The notes under the pieces are model-generated. The model had not been told where the DNA came from, did not search any database, and saw nothing but the letters and a program-made list of their open reading frames with translations. Of a DNA stretch of 64,000 bases, positions 23,386 through 35,763 are shown one piece after another. Position 1 is the first letter of the stretch, and every line of letters starts with the position of its first letter. The position numbers were made by a program, and so were the translations under genes. Source of the stretch: Macrothele yani (lineage: Eukaryota > Arthropoda > Arachnida > Araneae > Macrothelidae); NCBI GenBank assembly GCA_039090855.1, contig CM076999.1, positions 114,823,072-114,887,071 of the forward strand, given 5' to 3'.

Positions 23386-25320
23386 CGTTGATGACGAACT
23401 GAACTTAAACCGTGTAAACTTTCAAATTCCTAGAAACATTCATACATCACACACACACACACAAAAAAAAACATCACTTTTGCCTAAACAAAAAACCACA
23501 AACGTTTCATCAGGGAAACAAAGATACAACACCTCAAAGATACAACACCTCCTCTCCGTCACTGACTTACTAATACAATGAGGCAGGCTGCTCCCATGCG
23601 TAAGTGCAGACACGGGAGTGACGTTACTTTATTTGCTTTAACTCGCTCCCTCCCCCCGCCATCTCCAAGTTCTACTCCCACATCACTCATCAGAGCGAAA
23701 ACCTGTTTTTTTGCAGAGGAGCAAAAGCACTGACGAAATAACTGAGAATTTGCGTGCATGCCCTTCCCACAGAACAACGGACAACCACAGCACGAACTGC
23801 CGGCTTCGTGTGTCAAGCTTGAGTCAGCTGCATCGGTGTGGAAGACAATATTATTATCACATTAATTCATTGGTGAAAAGCATTTTTTTAGTAAATACTT
23901 TTGCCATGAATCGTTTCATTTTTTTTTTTTTGCTTTGTTGCTTATTAGAACTCAAAATTTAAGTCTTAAAAATGTCTTCAAAATAATATTGGTTTATTAT
24001 ATAGTTATTCTTTATAGGTGGAAAGCTATGTATACGCAACATTTATTATTTTCAGGATTGTTTAATATTCTTATTTCAGATCAGTTGCTTTGTCAGCTGA
24101 TCTGAAAGGTTTGTTTTGTGTTCTAAATAATAAAATCTGTCAACCATCACCTCTGAGAAGGCAAGAAAGAGAATCTAATCATTATTCCTATTGTTATTAA
24201 TTGTAAAAGAAAATATTTCATTGGGTGCTGATTAAATTTGGAATATTGTAGAAAAAAATCTAATTTTGAAAAAAAAAACACAGGTGGGTTTTTTCGAACT
24301 GGGCCCACGCTGGCGAACTCTGGTGTGAACTGTGAACAGTAAACTGTGTTTAACAATCTGTGTGAACTAATTAAACACTATTCTTAGACACTGAAAGGAG
24401 AAGCAATCACAAAAAGCTCTGAAACACATCACATAAAACGTGTCCATAAAGAAATGTTAACAGCTATTTCACATAAAACAATGATAAAGAAAATTAAATG
24501 GATGAACAATATAACTTACAGTTAAAGGGAAAATGAAAGAGCAATGCATTTACAAATGATAACTGCCCTCAGTGTAAACCATGAATGCCATCTGCATTAC
24601 TACTCCTTGTTCTTTGTAATTGCTATCCTACACATTCATAAAGGCAATCAACAAGCACTTTACACTGCACTACCCAGAAAAGCTAGGAGCAAAGTGTCTG
24701 TCAAACATCCAAGTTAAAATGAAGTCCACAATGATCACTGTGCTATTCTTAATCCTATCTTTTATGCCATCCTTTGATTGTAGTACTAACACAAAACTTC
24801 TAACTAAATGATACTCCCCGGATAAGTTTTGCTAGAATCACAGTACTTTGTTTTAAATTTCGTAAATTGCAGTGAAGTTAACTACGCTATCCCCCACCCC
24901 TTCTGGGTTTAACGACCAACATGAGCAACTTTGAGTGTTATAAATCAGTCACAAGGTGTGCTTAAACAGTGATTTTCTTGTCAGAGTAACAACAGTGACA
25001 CAACTGCCACTATCTTACTTTTAACAGTGACAAAATGACCACTGTTTGAAGTATATGAAGCAGGAACAGAACATAGAAATCACTGAACACTAAATTGAAG
25101 AAAAAAAAATATATTGTTTCCCCATTAGGCAGAATTCTACTAGCTGTCTCACTGACCCCATTTCCACAATTTACTCCGATGGAATCAGGATGGCAACTAT
25201 CTCGCTTAGCTGACCTTGAGCAGTCAACAAACCTTCCAAGTAAAACTCCCCTGGACAGGGAAGATTTATATTAAGACATGGTCATTAAGATAAAATCTGT
25301 GCCACTTAACAGTGACATGA
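23386..25320. other. non-coding stretch
   Basis: Contains a short CA repeat (23447-23462) and a small inverted repeat around 24078-24108 (CAGATCAG with CTGATCTG). A worn SINE 3' end on the minus strand, GGTTTAACGACCAACATGAGC, lies near 24905. No gene seen. Confidence 0.35.
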
Positions 25321-25329
25321 TTTTTGACC

Positions 25330-25465
25330 CATCTCCAGCAGTCACCCATTTCTAATTTAGAGCTAAACTGGTTCCTGGAAAGGGACAGTCATTGGACAAA
25401 TACACCACACACGCCCCATCTGGGTCTCGAACCCAAGCCCACCTCAGACAAATCTGGCAAAGGCA
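25330..25465 (-). mobile_element. old tRNA-derived SINE, partial
   Basis: On the minus strand it matches the middle of the SINE family seen at 54970 and later (B-box-like GGTTCGAGACCC, then GGAACCAG...TAAATTAG). Heavily diverged, and its tRNA-like 5' end is not recognisable. Confidence 0.6.
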
Positions 25466-25523
25466 GCACTAAGCATTTAGAATACATTAATTGAAAGCAG
25501 AAAAATATACACACTTTTTTTCC

Positions 25524-25730
25524 GATTAGGGGTTTAACAACTACCGTGAGCAACTCAGTGAGCAATAAGCAATCGACAGTCCATAATTTAGGGCCACTGG
25601 TTCCAGGGAAGCGCAAGCCAGGACCATAAGACAAACACAGCATCCACGTCTCACTCGGATTTGAACCCAGACCCATCTCAGACAAACTATCAGAAACCAT
25701 AGCTTAGACCACTGCACCACCGGGACGGCC
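25524..25730 (-). mobile_element. old tRNA-derived SINE, full length
   Basis: On the minus strand it begins GGCCGTCCCGGTGGTGCAG, has A-box and B-box-like segments (GTGCAGTGGTCTAAGC; GGGTTCAAATCC), the body GGAACCAGTGGCCCTAAATTA and the end GTTAAACCCCTAATC. The flanks carry a 9-bp TSD ATATACACA (25505-25513 and 25731-25739). It is more diverged than the copies near 55-59 kb. Confidence 0.85.
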
Positions 25731-25739
25731 ATATACACA

Positions 25740-27174
25740 TTAGTAGAGATAAGACATTCTGATTTATCAAAACCTTAAGAGGCTTGGCTTGCATTTCTGC
25801 AACAAACAAAATAAAATACACACATGGTGCTGAATTTCCTTCCCAGTAACACAATATTTTTTTAGAGTGCCTCTTTATCATAGTGCAGGGACCGAGCTGA
25901 AGCAAAAGCCCTAAGCCTGTAACCTCAGTACTGATGACACTTTGCATCAGCAAGCTTTTTAAGATTTAGTTGTTGTTTTTTTCATTCACTTTGATACAAA
26001 CCTCAAAGGCAGGATATTACATTCTCAAGAAACTGAAATCTTAAACTGCTGCCCTTTAGGGACCATGAACAGCAAAAATTTTTTTTTACTTGCATATTCA
26101 GAAATATAACATGCCTTCCCAGGATGACTAGTGGAAGTGGGTGAAATATTTATATTTCTGTTTGCCTACTTAGTACGTATTAAACATTAAGAATAGCAAG
26201 ATCTTTCAGCTGAAACACCAGCTTTGTTCACACTAGCAGCAAGAATCTATTGTTTCTCTTTCATAATTCATTCTGAATGGACTTGCACCTTTTACAGAAA
26301 TGCAAGTCTTTGTGGCCATACAGTGAGGTAAAGCAGCAAAATCTTCTGACCAAACCAGTTCAGTATTAAAAGGAATACATTAATTCCAGTTCTACAGGAG
26401 TCATTAAAAATTGCATTTTTGCAGGAAATTCAAGTGTATGAACTCTGTTAGTACTCACTTTCTTTGGCATGACTGGTCAATCCCACAAGTCATGACTTTT
26501 TGGTATATAACATTAACTTTTGTCTTAAAATGAAGACAATGTGTTGTTCATAAAAAAAGGAAAAACCAGAAGTATATTTATAAAAGGGTTAAAAAGAATG
26601 ATTCAAGGCAGCTTTTAAGAAAAAATCAAAGTGCTGCAAGTCAAGAAAATTAGAACTTTTTACACAATAAAAGCAGTAGTCTCAGTGTGAAAATCATGAT
26701 AAATGTAAGAAAAGCAACATTACTATATATAATACTTGGAAAACTTCCACTTTGCTGATACAGGTTGACCATAGTACATAAAGAAATTTATTTATAAATT
26801 CCACACTTACTATATTATACTTTAGTATAAGAACTGAGAACTTACATTTATTCCTGAAGAAACTTCCAGAAATATTTATTCCTTCACATCTAACAATGAC
26901 AACTCTTTGTCCTAGAAAACAGTATCAGTTTTTACATCTAAACAGAAATTTTTTGCACTAATAATAATAAAGATTTTTAATATCAATAAAACAACTTTTC
27001 TGCTATGTTGCAGAAATAAAAAAAAATAATAATAAAGTACCTACATCAGGGTGGAAAATCAGCAGTAGCAAGGTGCAAAATGCAATTGTAATTTAAAATA
27101 TACTATGACCAGGGTTTGACAAATAGGTTCCAAATCTAAGAGCCAGGCGAAACAGACAAATTTCAAGTAATGCA
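25740..27174. other. non-coding stretch
   Basis: AT-rich, no coding or repeat signal that I can support. Confidence 0.35.
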
Positions 27175-27176
27175 TA

Positions 27177-29165
27177 CCGTATATACTCGCGTATAAGTCG
27201 ACCCCCCCCCCCCACTTTCAGAGAAAAAAATCGTAAGAAATCAGAAACTTGTGTATAAGTCGATCCCGGAATGAGAAAAAAACATTTCAATGAATTTATT
27301 CAAAAACATTTGAAAACGAAAAAAATTATATATATATAATACTAAATTTAATTTGCATACCCAAAAACTTCATCGGAACCCTTCAAAATCAGATTCCGAG
27401 TCAGACTCTCCAAACAGTTCAAAAGTCTTTCTCCGTCATCGGCGCATCATCATAAACATCATCAGTATTCCCATCTATGCCTGCGTCATCAAAATCACTG
27501 TCAAATAACACTCATAAAAATCTCATCCTCTGTGCCATCAAGTTTGTTACTAATGCAACATTTCTTGAATGATTTCACGACCATTTCCGCAGGTATCGCA
27601 TCCCAAGCATCCTTGACCCACCGCGCAATCAAAACGATATCTGGCTTCTTTAGATTTCCGCCCTTGGTTTCAGTCGGCAAATCGGAACTTATCCAATCTG
27701 CCCAATACCTCCACACATTGTCCTTAAAGGGCTTATTAAGGCAGACATCTAGTGGTTGAAGAACACATGTCAACCCACCTGGGATGACAGCAAGAGTTGT
27801 TTTTGAATTTTCTGCAGTTTTTTTCACTTCTGCACAATGGTGTGCAATAAACATCCCACACCAAAAGAGAAGGTTTCCTCAAAAGTGTACCTGGCCTTTT
27901 GTTCCACACATTCTTTAACTAGTCAATTGTTCCGGATTCATTCATCCATCCTTTCTCACGGGCAAGAACGAGCACACCAGACGGAAAGACAACGCTTTTC
28001 GGCAGAGTTTTGCGTTTGAAAATAATTACCGTAGGTAGCTTACTGCCATCGGCCAAACAGGAAAGAACAACCGTGAAACTGGATTTTTCGTGGCCAGTCG
28101 TTTTGATAAAGATATTTTTTTCGCCCTTTTGGTTCACCGTCTTATTTCCAGGAAGGTCGAAACACATGGCGGTTTCATCCATGTTCCCTATTTGGGAAAG
28201 TTCAAAAGCAGTCTCTTTTCTCTTTTGAATTACATACTTTTGAAATTCCATTATCTTTGCTTCGAGGTCACGAGGTAACTTTTGTGCAATTTTGGTGCGC
28301 TGACATAGACACAACCCATAGCGGTTCATGAACCTTGTGCACCAACCTGGTGAGGCACAAAAAGTGTTATTCGCGGCTGCAAACTTTTTATCTTTTGCGA
28401 GCTTCATTGCTCGCAAACGTATACCAGTTCGCGTTACAATGTAACCATTTTGTCTGCAGCCCACAATCTAATCATTCAAGACACTTTTTCCAGCTCTGGG
28501 AAAGATGTTCCACGGCGCAGCGCCTTTTGCGATTTTCACCAAGTCAGTTTTTTTTTTTTTACGGCAATCTCGAATCAGTTTTTCGTTAATACCAAATTGA
28601 CGTCAAGCAGCACAGTTGTTAAGTATTTTCTGCAAAAGAAACCACTTTCAACTTGAATTCTGCGTTATAGGACATCCGTTTCTTTACACAATCCGTGTCA
28701 CCCATAATAGGAGAAGCGAGACACGTGCGATTTAGAACAAGAAAAACATGTGCGATTAAGAACAAGCAACACCTAACACTGGCTGTCGCATGGCTCCGTT
28801 ACGTCGAAGGTCAGCGCAATAACTGGTAGTCGGAAGGGCGGAGCTTTCTATGCGCTGCTGTGACTGCGCTGTGGATACGCAAAGCCAGGAGAGAGGAGAC
28901 TTTTCAAAGCGCAGAGAAATTCGGAGGGTCACGATTTCGTAATTCTACTACATCAGTGTTTTTTCTTTCTTTCTTTCGGAGGGTTGCGATTTCGTAATTA
29001 ATACTGCATCAGCATTTTTATTTCTTTTGGGATGGATTGCCTTTTGCCTCACGGGAAGAACTTTTGGACTTACGATTTTTTTAGACCCCGCGTAGAAGTC
29101 GACCCCATTACTTTGAAGCTCTCATTTTGTCCCAAATTTCTCGACTTATACGCGAGTATATACGG
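27177..29165 (-). mobile_element. Tigger/pogo-type DNA transposon, full length
   Basis: The ends read inward as CCGTATATACTCGCGTATAA on both sides, extending to about 25 bp of identity, with TA duplicated at 27175-27176 and 29166-29167. Length 1989 bp. The transposase reads on the minus strand. The high end-to-end identity suggests a fairly recent insertion, although the gene is broken. Confidence 0.93.
27501..28640 (-). pseudogene. pogo/Tigger transposase, decayed
   Basis: From right to left: a CENP-B-type DNA-binding region (PGWCTRFMNRYGLCLCQRTK, about 28340), then the DDE_1 core with the first Asp in GNMDETAMCFDLPGN (about 28180), TTGHEKSSFTVVLSCLADG, then LAVIPGGLTCVLQPLDVCLN (about 27760) and a C-terminal segment (VKDAWDAIPAEMVVKSFKKC). 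The two open segments are separated by a stop and frameshift near 27860-27920. The block that should hold the second catalytic Asp is degraded there (GMFIAHHC). Confidence 0.9.
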
Positions 29166-29169
29166 TAAA

Positions 29170-30440
29170 TAAAAACGTGTGGTGGTGATTGGAATGAAAA
29201 GTAATAAACTATACTTGTTCTCAACTTTTTCCCTTTCACCTAAATCAGTTATTGCAAAATAAAGTTCCAATTCATTTCACAATTTCCTTTTCCCATTATT
29301 CAAGTTGCTGCTTTCAAAAAATAAAAAATTTTTGATTAATTTTATTAAAATTATTTGCAAAATTCATAATTTGCACACATTAATTCAATCAAAGTACCGT
29401 ATTTTCTTTTGTATAATCTGCAGACCATAAAATTCAGAAAAAAAAATTCTTCCTAAGATACATGGCAGCATATAATCTACAGCAAGGTCCGTACTCTTCC
29501 AAGCAAAATAAATTCAAGCACTTTTCAAGGACTTTTTAAACCCGAATTATCATATGCAGGGAGTGTAGCCATCTTTCAGAAAAAAGTAGGAATTCCAGAA
29601 AAAAAAAAAGTAGGTAAAAAGTAGGAATTTTCAAAATGTACCACAAAGAGCAAATTAATGCATACTAGGGCAAACCAACTATCAGAAAGTATATTTCTCA
29701 CTATGTAGTATGCTATGCATAAATATTAGCCAATTCCCTTTGAGAAATGTCCACTCTAGAATTTTTGAAGAGTAAAAAATATTTGAGATCCTTTTTTTCT
29801 GAAGTATCTCCCTCTGAAAAGTAATATAAATGACTCATCAATAAATAAGCAGTTGCACTTTTATTAAAAAGTTTAGCAGTCTCAATCTGTTGCAGTTATG
29901 CTATGTAAAACAAATATCTTAACATGCTATCATCAATATCCAAAAATGTAACATATTGTTGCTGATATTTGAAAACAAACTTATGCATATATATAACACT
30001 TAAGATTTTATTAAAAAATGTCATACCTTTTTATTTTGCCCCGAAGCATCCATCTTTGGTAGACATGAAGTCTACCAAAGATGGATGCTTTACAAAAGCA
30101 GGTATTGAGCTCAGTTTTTTAAGTTGTTTCCTTTAACAGTTTTTCTGTTGGATTTCAGAAGCTCGCCTTAGGCAATTCCATCACAACCCCACCACTAACA
30201 AAGCATGACCTCAAGCTGAGCTTTGCAGTAGGAATTAGAGTTTGTTCTGCTTCACAATATTCTTTTTTGATTGCATATCATTGTACAGAACCCACTTTTA
30301 ATAACCAATAACCTCTTACTCCGAAATGGCGGGCAGGATGCATTCCTTCTAGCCTGATTGCACAAGTTCTTTTAGGACAAATATTTTGGTACCCAAGTGC
30401 TACAAATACAAGGATAGATCCAAAAAAAAAAAGGTTACAA
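29170..30440. other. non-coding stretch with dispersed repeat pieces
   Basis: Near 29395 is ACCGTATTTTCTTTTGTATA, a motif of the same kind as the element ends at 19563. Near 29515 is CACTTTTCAAGGACTTTT, a word family also present near 31945. No gene seen. Confidence 0.4.
30044..30090. repeat. perfect 21-bp hairpin
   Basis: The arm AAGCATCCATCTTTGGTAGA plus one base is followed by the loop ATGAA and an exact complement. No related sequence was recognised. Confidence 0.95.
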
Positions 30441-30525
30441 GCAGCAGCATTGGAAAAGTAATTAGTGTGGAGGGTACATTTGTTGCCCAGAGTGGAGACA
30501 GATGGCGCTAGTTGTCTGACTGCGG

Positions 30526-31632
30526 TTGTTTGGGAAGTTAGTGCAAGTTTGCAGGCGCGTGAGAGCGATTGAAATGGCAAGACGTTTAGAAAAGTGGTCC
30601 TGCTTGGAGGTGCGAGCCGTAATTCAGTTCTTATGGGTAAAGAATGTGTCCGCATCTGCAATTCACAGTCAAATAGTGGAAATTTATGGTGAAGAAGCAA
30701 TCGGTCGACAACATGTAGCGAAATGGTGTCGCTCTTTTCAATCGGGCAGAGAGGATGTGGAAAACCACAACAGGGCAGCAAGCGGCCGTCCAAGTTCGTC
30801 AACGACAGAAATCAACACGGCACGAGTTGACGAAATGATTCAAAATGATCGACGAGTAACTGTGCGTGCAATGGTGTCAGAGCTGGGACTCAGCTATGGT
30901 ACCGTTCAGCGTATCGTTTCTGATGTTTTGGGATATTCCAAGGTTTGTGCCCGCTAGGTACCACGTGCGTTATCCGAGGAGCAGAAAGCCACACGAATTA
31001 TGTGCAGCCTCACCATGCCGACGGGCAGCAGTTCATTGATCACATCGTTACTGGGGATAAAACTTGGCTTCATCACTTCGTCCCCACAACCAAAAGAGCC
31101 AGTATGGAGTGGAAACACGCTGGATCACCAACGAAAAAGAAGTTTAAGGTTACACCCTCTGCCGGTAAAGTTATGCCAACCATATTCTGGGATGCATGCG
31201 GTGTTATCCTTGTCGAGTATCTGGAGCGTGGCCATACCGTTAATGACGATCGTTATTGTGCCACTTTGACAAGGTTACGTGAAGCCATCCGACGCAAACG
31301 GCCTGGCATGTTGAGTGATGGTGTCATCTTCCTGCATGACAATGCCAGGCCCCATACTGCATGCAAAACTCAAGAATTGCTGCAAAGGTTCAAGTGGGAA
31401 GTCTGGAGCCACCCCCATACAGCCCAGATTTGGCAGCCAGTGACTACTTCCTTTTCCGAAATTGAAGGAACACTTATCTGGAAGAAAGTTCTCTTCCGAC
31501 AGTGATGTGAAAACAGCTACCGAGAACTGGATCAATGGGCAGGGACGTGATTTCTACCGAGCCGGGTTAAACAAGTTGGTCATGCATTCCGATAAATGCC
31601 TGAACAGATTTGGTGATCATGTGGAAAAGTGA
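30526..31632 (+). pseudogene. mariner transposase (DD34D), decayed
   Basis: HTH region (LEVRAVIQFLWVKNVSASAI; SYGTVQRIVSDVLGYSKV), then the catalytic core: first Asp in IVTGDKTWLHHF (31050), second in IFLHDNARPHTA (31335), and the third-position region SPDLAPSD-like, spread over two frames after a slip near 31415. Thirty-four residues separate the last two Asp positions once the slip is allowed for, the mariner spacing. Stop at 30955, a probable internal deletion near 31000, and a frameshift near 31460. The likely start is the Met at 30574. Terminal repeats were not found. Confidence 0.88.
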
Positions 31633-31639
31633 TTGGCAA

Positions 31640-32860
31640 GTATGCCTCATAATTCCCTTTTGAATTTTCTGTCTATTGTTAATCAATCATTTTTTATGAC
31701 CCTCTCTGTAGTGATATCATTGCCATGGCACCAGCTGTCCACACACTACCCTGGGATGAATGCAAGTTCTACGCTATTTGATCAGTTTGGTGTTTTATCA
31801 GAACTACACAGAAATCTCCTATACATCATTCTAGCATGTAAACAATTATTTAACACATGCTCGTTACTTAAAAAAAAAAAAAAAAAAAAATTCAAGTACT
31901 ATTTACAGAGCCTTAAACTTTTTCAAGTACTTTCAAGGACTTGAAAATGAACTTGTTTTATTCAAAAGGTTTTCAAGGAGCGTAGAAACCATGTACAGGC
32001 CCGTAAAAAATATCGGACATATAATCTGCTACTTATAAAGCCATAGATTGTGAAATTCTGAGAAAAACAATTATTTCCTTTGCACAATCCACAGTGGAGT
32101 ATTGCAGACCAAAATTCAGGGGTAGGGAGAAAGATCTGTGTATAATCCTGTACTTGTCATGTTTAACTGTGAACTATAATTCCTGACAAAAAAAGCCGCG
32201 ATTCACAGGATGACCAACTCAGAAGTCCAAAGATATAAGGAAGAAACGATAGTCTTATTAAAAAAAAGTAATTGTCATTTTTAAATTCTTGTGTTACTTT
32301 TAAGCAAAAAGTAACTAAAATACCTAGCTTTCGCAGCATTAAAAAAAGTAACTGTCATTATCAAGAACTTTCGTGTTACTTTTAAGCAAAAAAAATTTTG
32401 CAGAACTGCCGTAATTCATTAAACCTAAAAATCCATAGAAATTACAGGAAGTCTGTAGTATTTGTCTCTATTCTGAACGTGTTTCAACTGAATGGTGAAA
32501 TACAAACAAACCCATAAATATGATTAGCACAGCAAAATTAACAATTACAATTGGGTCATTCCATATGAATTCACCAGGTGCTTGTAGTTGTGGAGTTTTT
32601 TTTTTTTTATTTTCCTCATTTTTTTTTTTTTTTTTACATGTTGCAGTACAACATAAAAGCACCCTGAAAACAAAGTTTGGGATTTATTTTCCCAACCCCT
32701 TTGAAGATATGGGTCCTCAAACACCCCAAAATGAGCTAAGGGTTATTAATTAACACACATTGAGTAATTGTGGAGATAATGGACACTTAATGCGTGCCTA
32801 AATAAGAGGTAATAGCCTGCACATTCATATGTAATAACCTCATTTCCATAGCATAATAAT
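31640..32860. other. non-coding stretch with repeat fragments
   Basis: Contains a piece (about 32150-32420) that is repeated in inverted orientation at about 45760-45930, a poly-A tract at 31870-31890, and the fragment at 32552. No gene. Confidence 0.45.
32552..32745. mobile_element. fragment of the GGGTCATTCC terminal-repeat family
   Basis: Begins with GGGTCATTCCATATGA and later has CAAACACCCCAAAAT, both resembling the left end of the element at 43091-45000. Only this end is visible. Confidence 0.45.
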
Positions 32861-33135
32861 GGAACTACAGAGGGTGAGTCGTAAGTTTTGCAGTATTTGC
32901 ATTAAAGGCATATGCTGCGGTGGTATGTCACTGTTTAAACTAGTTTTAAATTGCGCACTGCAATCAGTCGAAAAGGATATAAAGTGGTAGTTGTTGCTGT
33001 ACAGCATTGCACGTTGTCGCTCTGTCTGTGGTTGGGACTCCTAAAAGATGAACAGCCACAACTGGCTAATTAGGCAACTTTTGCTTTGAGTTTGAACTCT
33101 GGCATAAGGCTGCTCAAGCAACACAAACATTTGTC

Positions 33136-33705
33136 ATGCAAAACGGGGAAGGTTTTTTGGACCGGAGCACAGCAACCAGATATGGTTCAAGAAATTTAGC
33201 TCAGGTGACAGAAACCTCGACAGCCAGTCAAAGGTCAGGTAGGCCGCAAACCGTGAATTCAACAACCAGCACTTGGAGATCATCAGGCGAGCTGGGCACA
33301 TCGCAGACCACCGTGGTTTGTCACCTTCAGCACCTCGGCAAGGTCTACAGGAGCTGCCGATTTGTCCCTCGCGAACTGACACCAGCTAAAGCAAACCGTC
33401 GAGTAAAAGTGTGCACGAAACTCCTAGAAAACCCACGTGACGTACGCTTCACCAAGAGAATTGTTACGTGCAATGAAAAGTGGGCCCATTTCCGTAATCC
33501 TAACACACAACGGCAGTGGTCGAGTGTGGGCCAGCTTCCTGAACCTGTTGCCAAATGTGGGCACTTCCAGCACAAGGTGATGCTCTGCATCTGGTGGAAT
33601 TTCAAGGGGATAATCCATTATGAATTTGTAAAAGATGGTCGGACCATCAACGCCAACCTCTACTCTGAACAGCTGAAGCGAACGTATGCTGTTTTGGAAG
33701 AGTAG
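33136..33705 (+). pseudogene. mariner transposase, C-terminally truncated
   Basis: An open frame of 189 codons. It has an HTH part (TSQTTVVCHLQHLGKVYRSC), FVPRELTPAKANRRVKVCTK, and the first catalytic block (RIVTCNEKWAHFRNP, with Asn where Asp is normal). It continues HKVMLCIWWNFKGIIHYE and ends at a TAG where PALANRKR would follow. The second and third catalytic residues are lost beyond the palindrome. The N-terminus is also frame-shifted upstream of 33136. Confidence 0.88.
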
Positions 33706-33765
33706 TACCCGGCGCTGGCAAACAGAAAGCGCGCTCTCCTACAGCGGAACAACACTCAGTACGTA

Positions 33766-33831
33766 CTGGGCAAAACACAAGGAACTTGAGGGCATCGAAC
33801 CGATGCCCTGAAGTTCCTTGTGTTTTGCCAG
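33766..33831. repeat. near-perfect 66-bp palindrome
   Basis: CTGGGCAAAACACAAGG at the left returns as its complement ending TTTTGCCAG, with only a few mismatches and almost no loop (centre about 33799). It lies at the point where the mariner coding region breaks off. Confidence 0.92.
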
Positions 33832-34136
33832 TCTTAAAGGACAAGAACTGGTACTGTGCAGAATCAAAGAACTGACAGACTGATGGCTAAAGACAGTGCA
33901 ACAACATGGCCTATACTTTGAATGCTAGTCAGCTTTAGTGGTAAAGGTACGTATGAAGACAAAGTGATTCAAAATACTGCAAAACTTTTGACTCACCCTC
34001 TGTAATTAAAAGCACTTGGATTTGAAAATCCCTTTTATTTACACTATCTACCAACAAGTAATTGGACACCTCTGATAGCAAAGGAAAGCGAAGTTTATTC
34101 TCCTTCAATAGTTGGTGGAGCCTCCACTAGCGGTGA

Positions 34137-35036
34137 TTACAACTGTGACCCTCCGGGACATACTCTCACCAGGCGTTGTACGACGGCTAGCGGTATTTTC
34201 TTCCACTCGGCTTGGAGAAGACAGGTCAGTTCCTTCACCGATTTCGGACGGTGGGGGCACCCCTGAAGTCGACGCTCCGACTCGTCCCAGAGGTGCTCGA
34301 TAGGGTTAAGGTCCGGGCTCTGCGCAGGCCAGTCCATTCGATTAACCCTCTTGTCACCATACCAAGCCATGGTGGACCTCGCAACATGACAGGTGGCATT
34401 GTCATCCTGAAAGTAACATGGGTCCACCCCGTAAAACTGCCACAACGTAAGAAGCGCATGGTCATCCAAAATGGTGCATAAGGTCTCGCCGTTGAGCCTA
34501 CCAGAAATTGTGACCAAGGGTCCCGTGCCATACCAGGAGAAACACCCCCATAGCATAATTCCACCGCCGCCAAACTTCACAGTTGGCACAATACATTCCG
34601 ACAGGAGGCGTTCTCTAGGCAGACACCAAACCCAGACCCTGTCATCCAAACAGGAGAGGGTAAACCTTGATCAGTCGCTTCAGAGAACCTGTTTCCACTG
34701 TTCAACAGTCCACTGTCGACGTTCTTTGCACCACGTTAGCCGAGCAGCACTATTGGACTTGGTGATCAAAGGCTTGTGGGCGGCAGCACGTCCACGATAA
34801 CCGAGCAGATGGGCTTCCTTACGGATGGATGGTATTCATCGAAAGAGCACTCCCGGATGCCTGTTGAAACTCCTCGCGGATGTGGCCCCTCAATTTGGTG
34901 TGGTTCTTTCGAATTTCTCTGGCCAGCACCAGTCGGTCTGTAACTCCCAGTTTTGTGGGTCTGCCGGGTCGGGGCACATTCCGACAGTCACCTCTCATCT
35001 TCCACTTGCCAATCATGTAGGCCACTGTCGATTTTG
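34137..35036 (-). pseudogene. Tc1-like transposase, main part
   Basis: From right to left: the second half of the HTH (KSTVAYMIGKWKMRGDCRN, then RPGRPTKLGVTDR), then [20 protein letters not shown]. The second catalytic Asp is in [13 protein letters not shown] (about 34390) and the Glu in [11 protein letters not shown] (about 34290), 34 residues apart. The first-Asp block falls in degraded sequence near 34650. The first ~40 codons lie on the far side of the nested element (39335-39455). Confidence 0.9.
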
Positions 35037-35210
35037 CAGGGATCATAGCATACTTCTGGAAAATTTTAGGTAAGAATTTTAGGAATTTTAGGAATTTTTA
35101 GAAAAATTTTAGGAAAATTTTAGGAGTGTATTTCAATAAAAACTAGATGTATATTTGTATACATCTAGTAAAACAACTTTGTATACATTGTAAAGAGTTT
35201 GCTTCACACC

Positions 35211-35763
35211 CTTCAACCATATATACTGGTAGACTGCGCATGACATCAAAATTTCTGGCTCCAACATAAAATCACATGACAACAGTCAAAAAGATGGGTT
35301 ACACCTGCTGTGCTTATGGTTGCTCTGACCGATATAGTAAAGAAAGTTCTATGATTTTTCATGGGTAAGAAACGAATTAAATACCTAAGTCAATAAAGTT
35401 CAATTACTTAACCAGAAACTTGCAGCTATTGATATAAAAATATAGTAACTTAAGAAAAAAAAATGGAATGCATGTTCCAAATTCTTCGCAAATGTTCATC
35501 ACATTATAAATCACAAAATGTAAACAACACGATCATGCATGTATATAGCTCATAAGTAAACTTACCTGAAGAGTTTTCATTATATATGAGGTGCATTCAC
35601 ATAATACACCGAAAACACTGAAGTTCTGCAGCGTAAATTAGTAATCATAACAGCATTTGTACACGAAATTTGGAGTCTGATGATGACGTGCCCAATGTTT
35701 GAGCCATGGCGGCTTTGATGCAGCTATTGCCAATGCGCAGTCCATTAGTATATATGGTCGAAG
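35211..35763 (+). mobile_element. P-element-like non-autonomous transposon (553 bp)
   Basis: An inverted repeat of about 31 bp with three mismatches: CTTCAACCATATATACT at the left, CTTCGACCATATATACT read inward from the right. An exact 8-bp TSD TTCACACC lies at 35203-35210 and 35764-35771. An 8-bp duplication and a THAP-like exon near one end are both hallmarks of the P superfamily. The catalytic domain is absent. Confidence 0.85.
35294..35364 (+). CDS. solitary THAP-domain first exon
   Basis: ATG at 35294 opens MGYTCCAYGCSDRYSKESS followed by MIFHG and a stop in the intron. The Cys pattern (C-x4-C) and the SMIFH end match the start of THAP zinc fingers, which normally continue with F-P and further Cys/His. 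GTAAGA at 35365 is a good splice donor at the place where THAP first exons commonly end. THAP domains bind DNA at P-element termini. No second exon is visible within the 553-bp element, so this is a remnant. Known family facts support the domain; activity is not implied. Confidence 0.65.

Larger units (their letters stand above)
32868..34002 (+). mobile_element. mariner element with intact terminal repeats
   Basis: The ends share CAGAGGGTGAGTC and AGTTTTGCAGTATTT in inverted orientation, with TA at 32866-32867 and 34003-34004. Length 1135 bp is slightly short for the family. The 3' part of the gene is replaced by a palindrome at 33766-33831. Confidence 0.93.

Noticed and set aside
26463..26485. 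minus-strand first exon MPKK before GTGAGT
   Set aside because: Only four codons and no supporting promoter or downstream exon.
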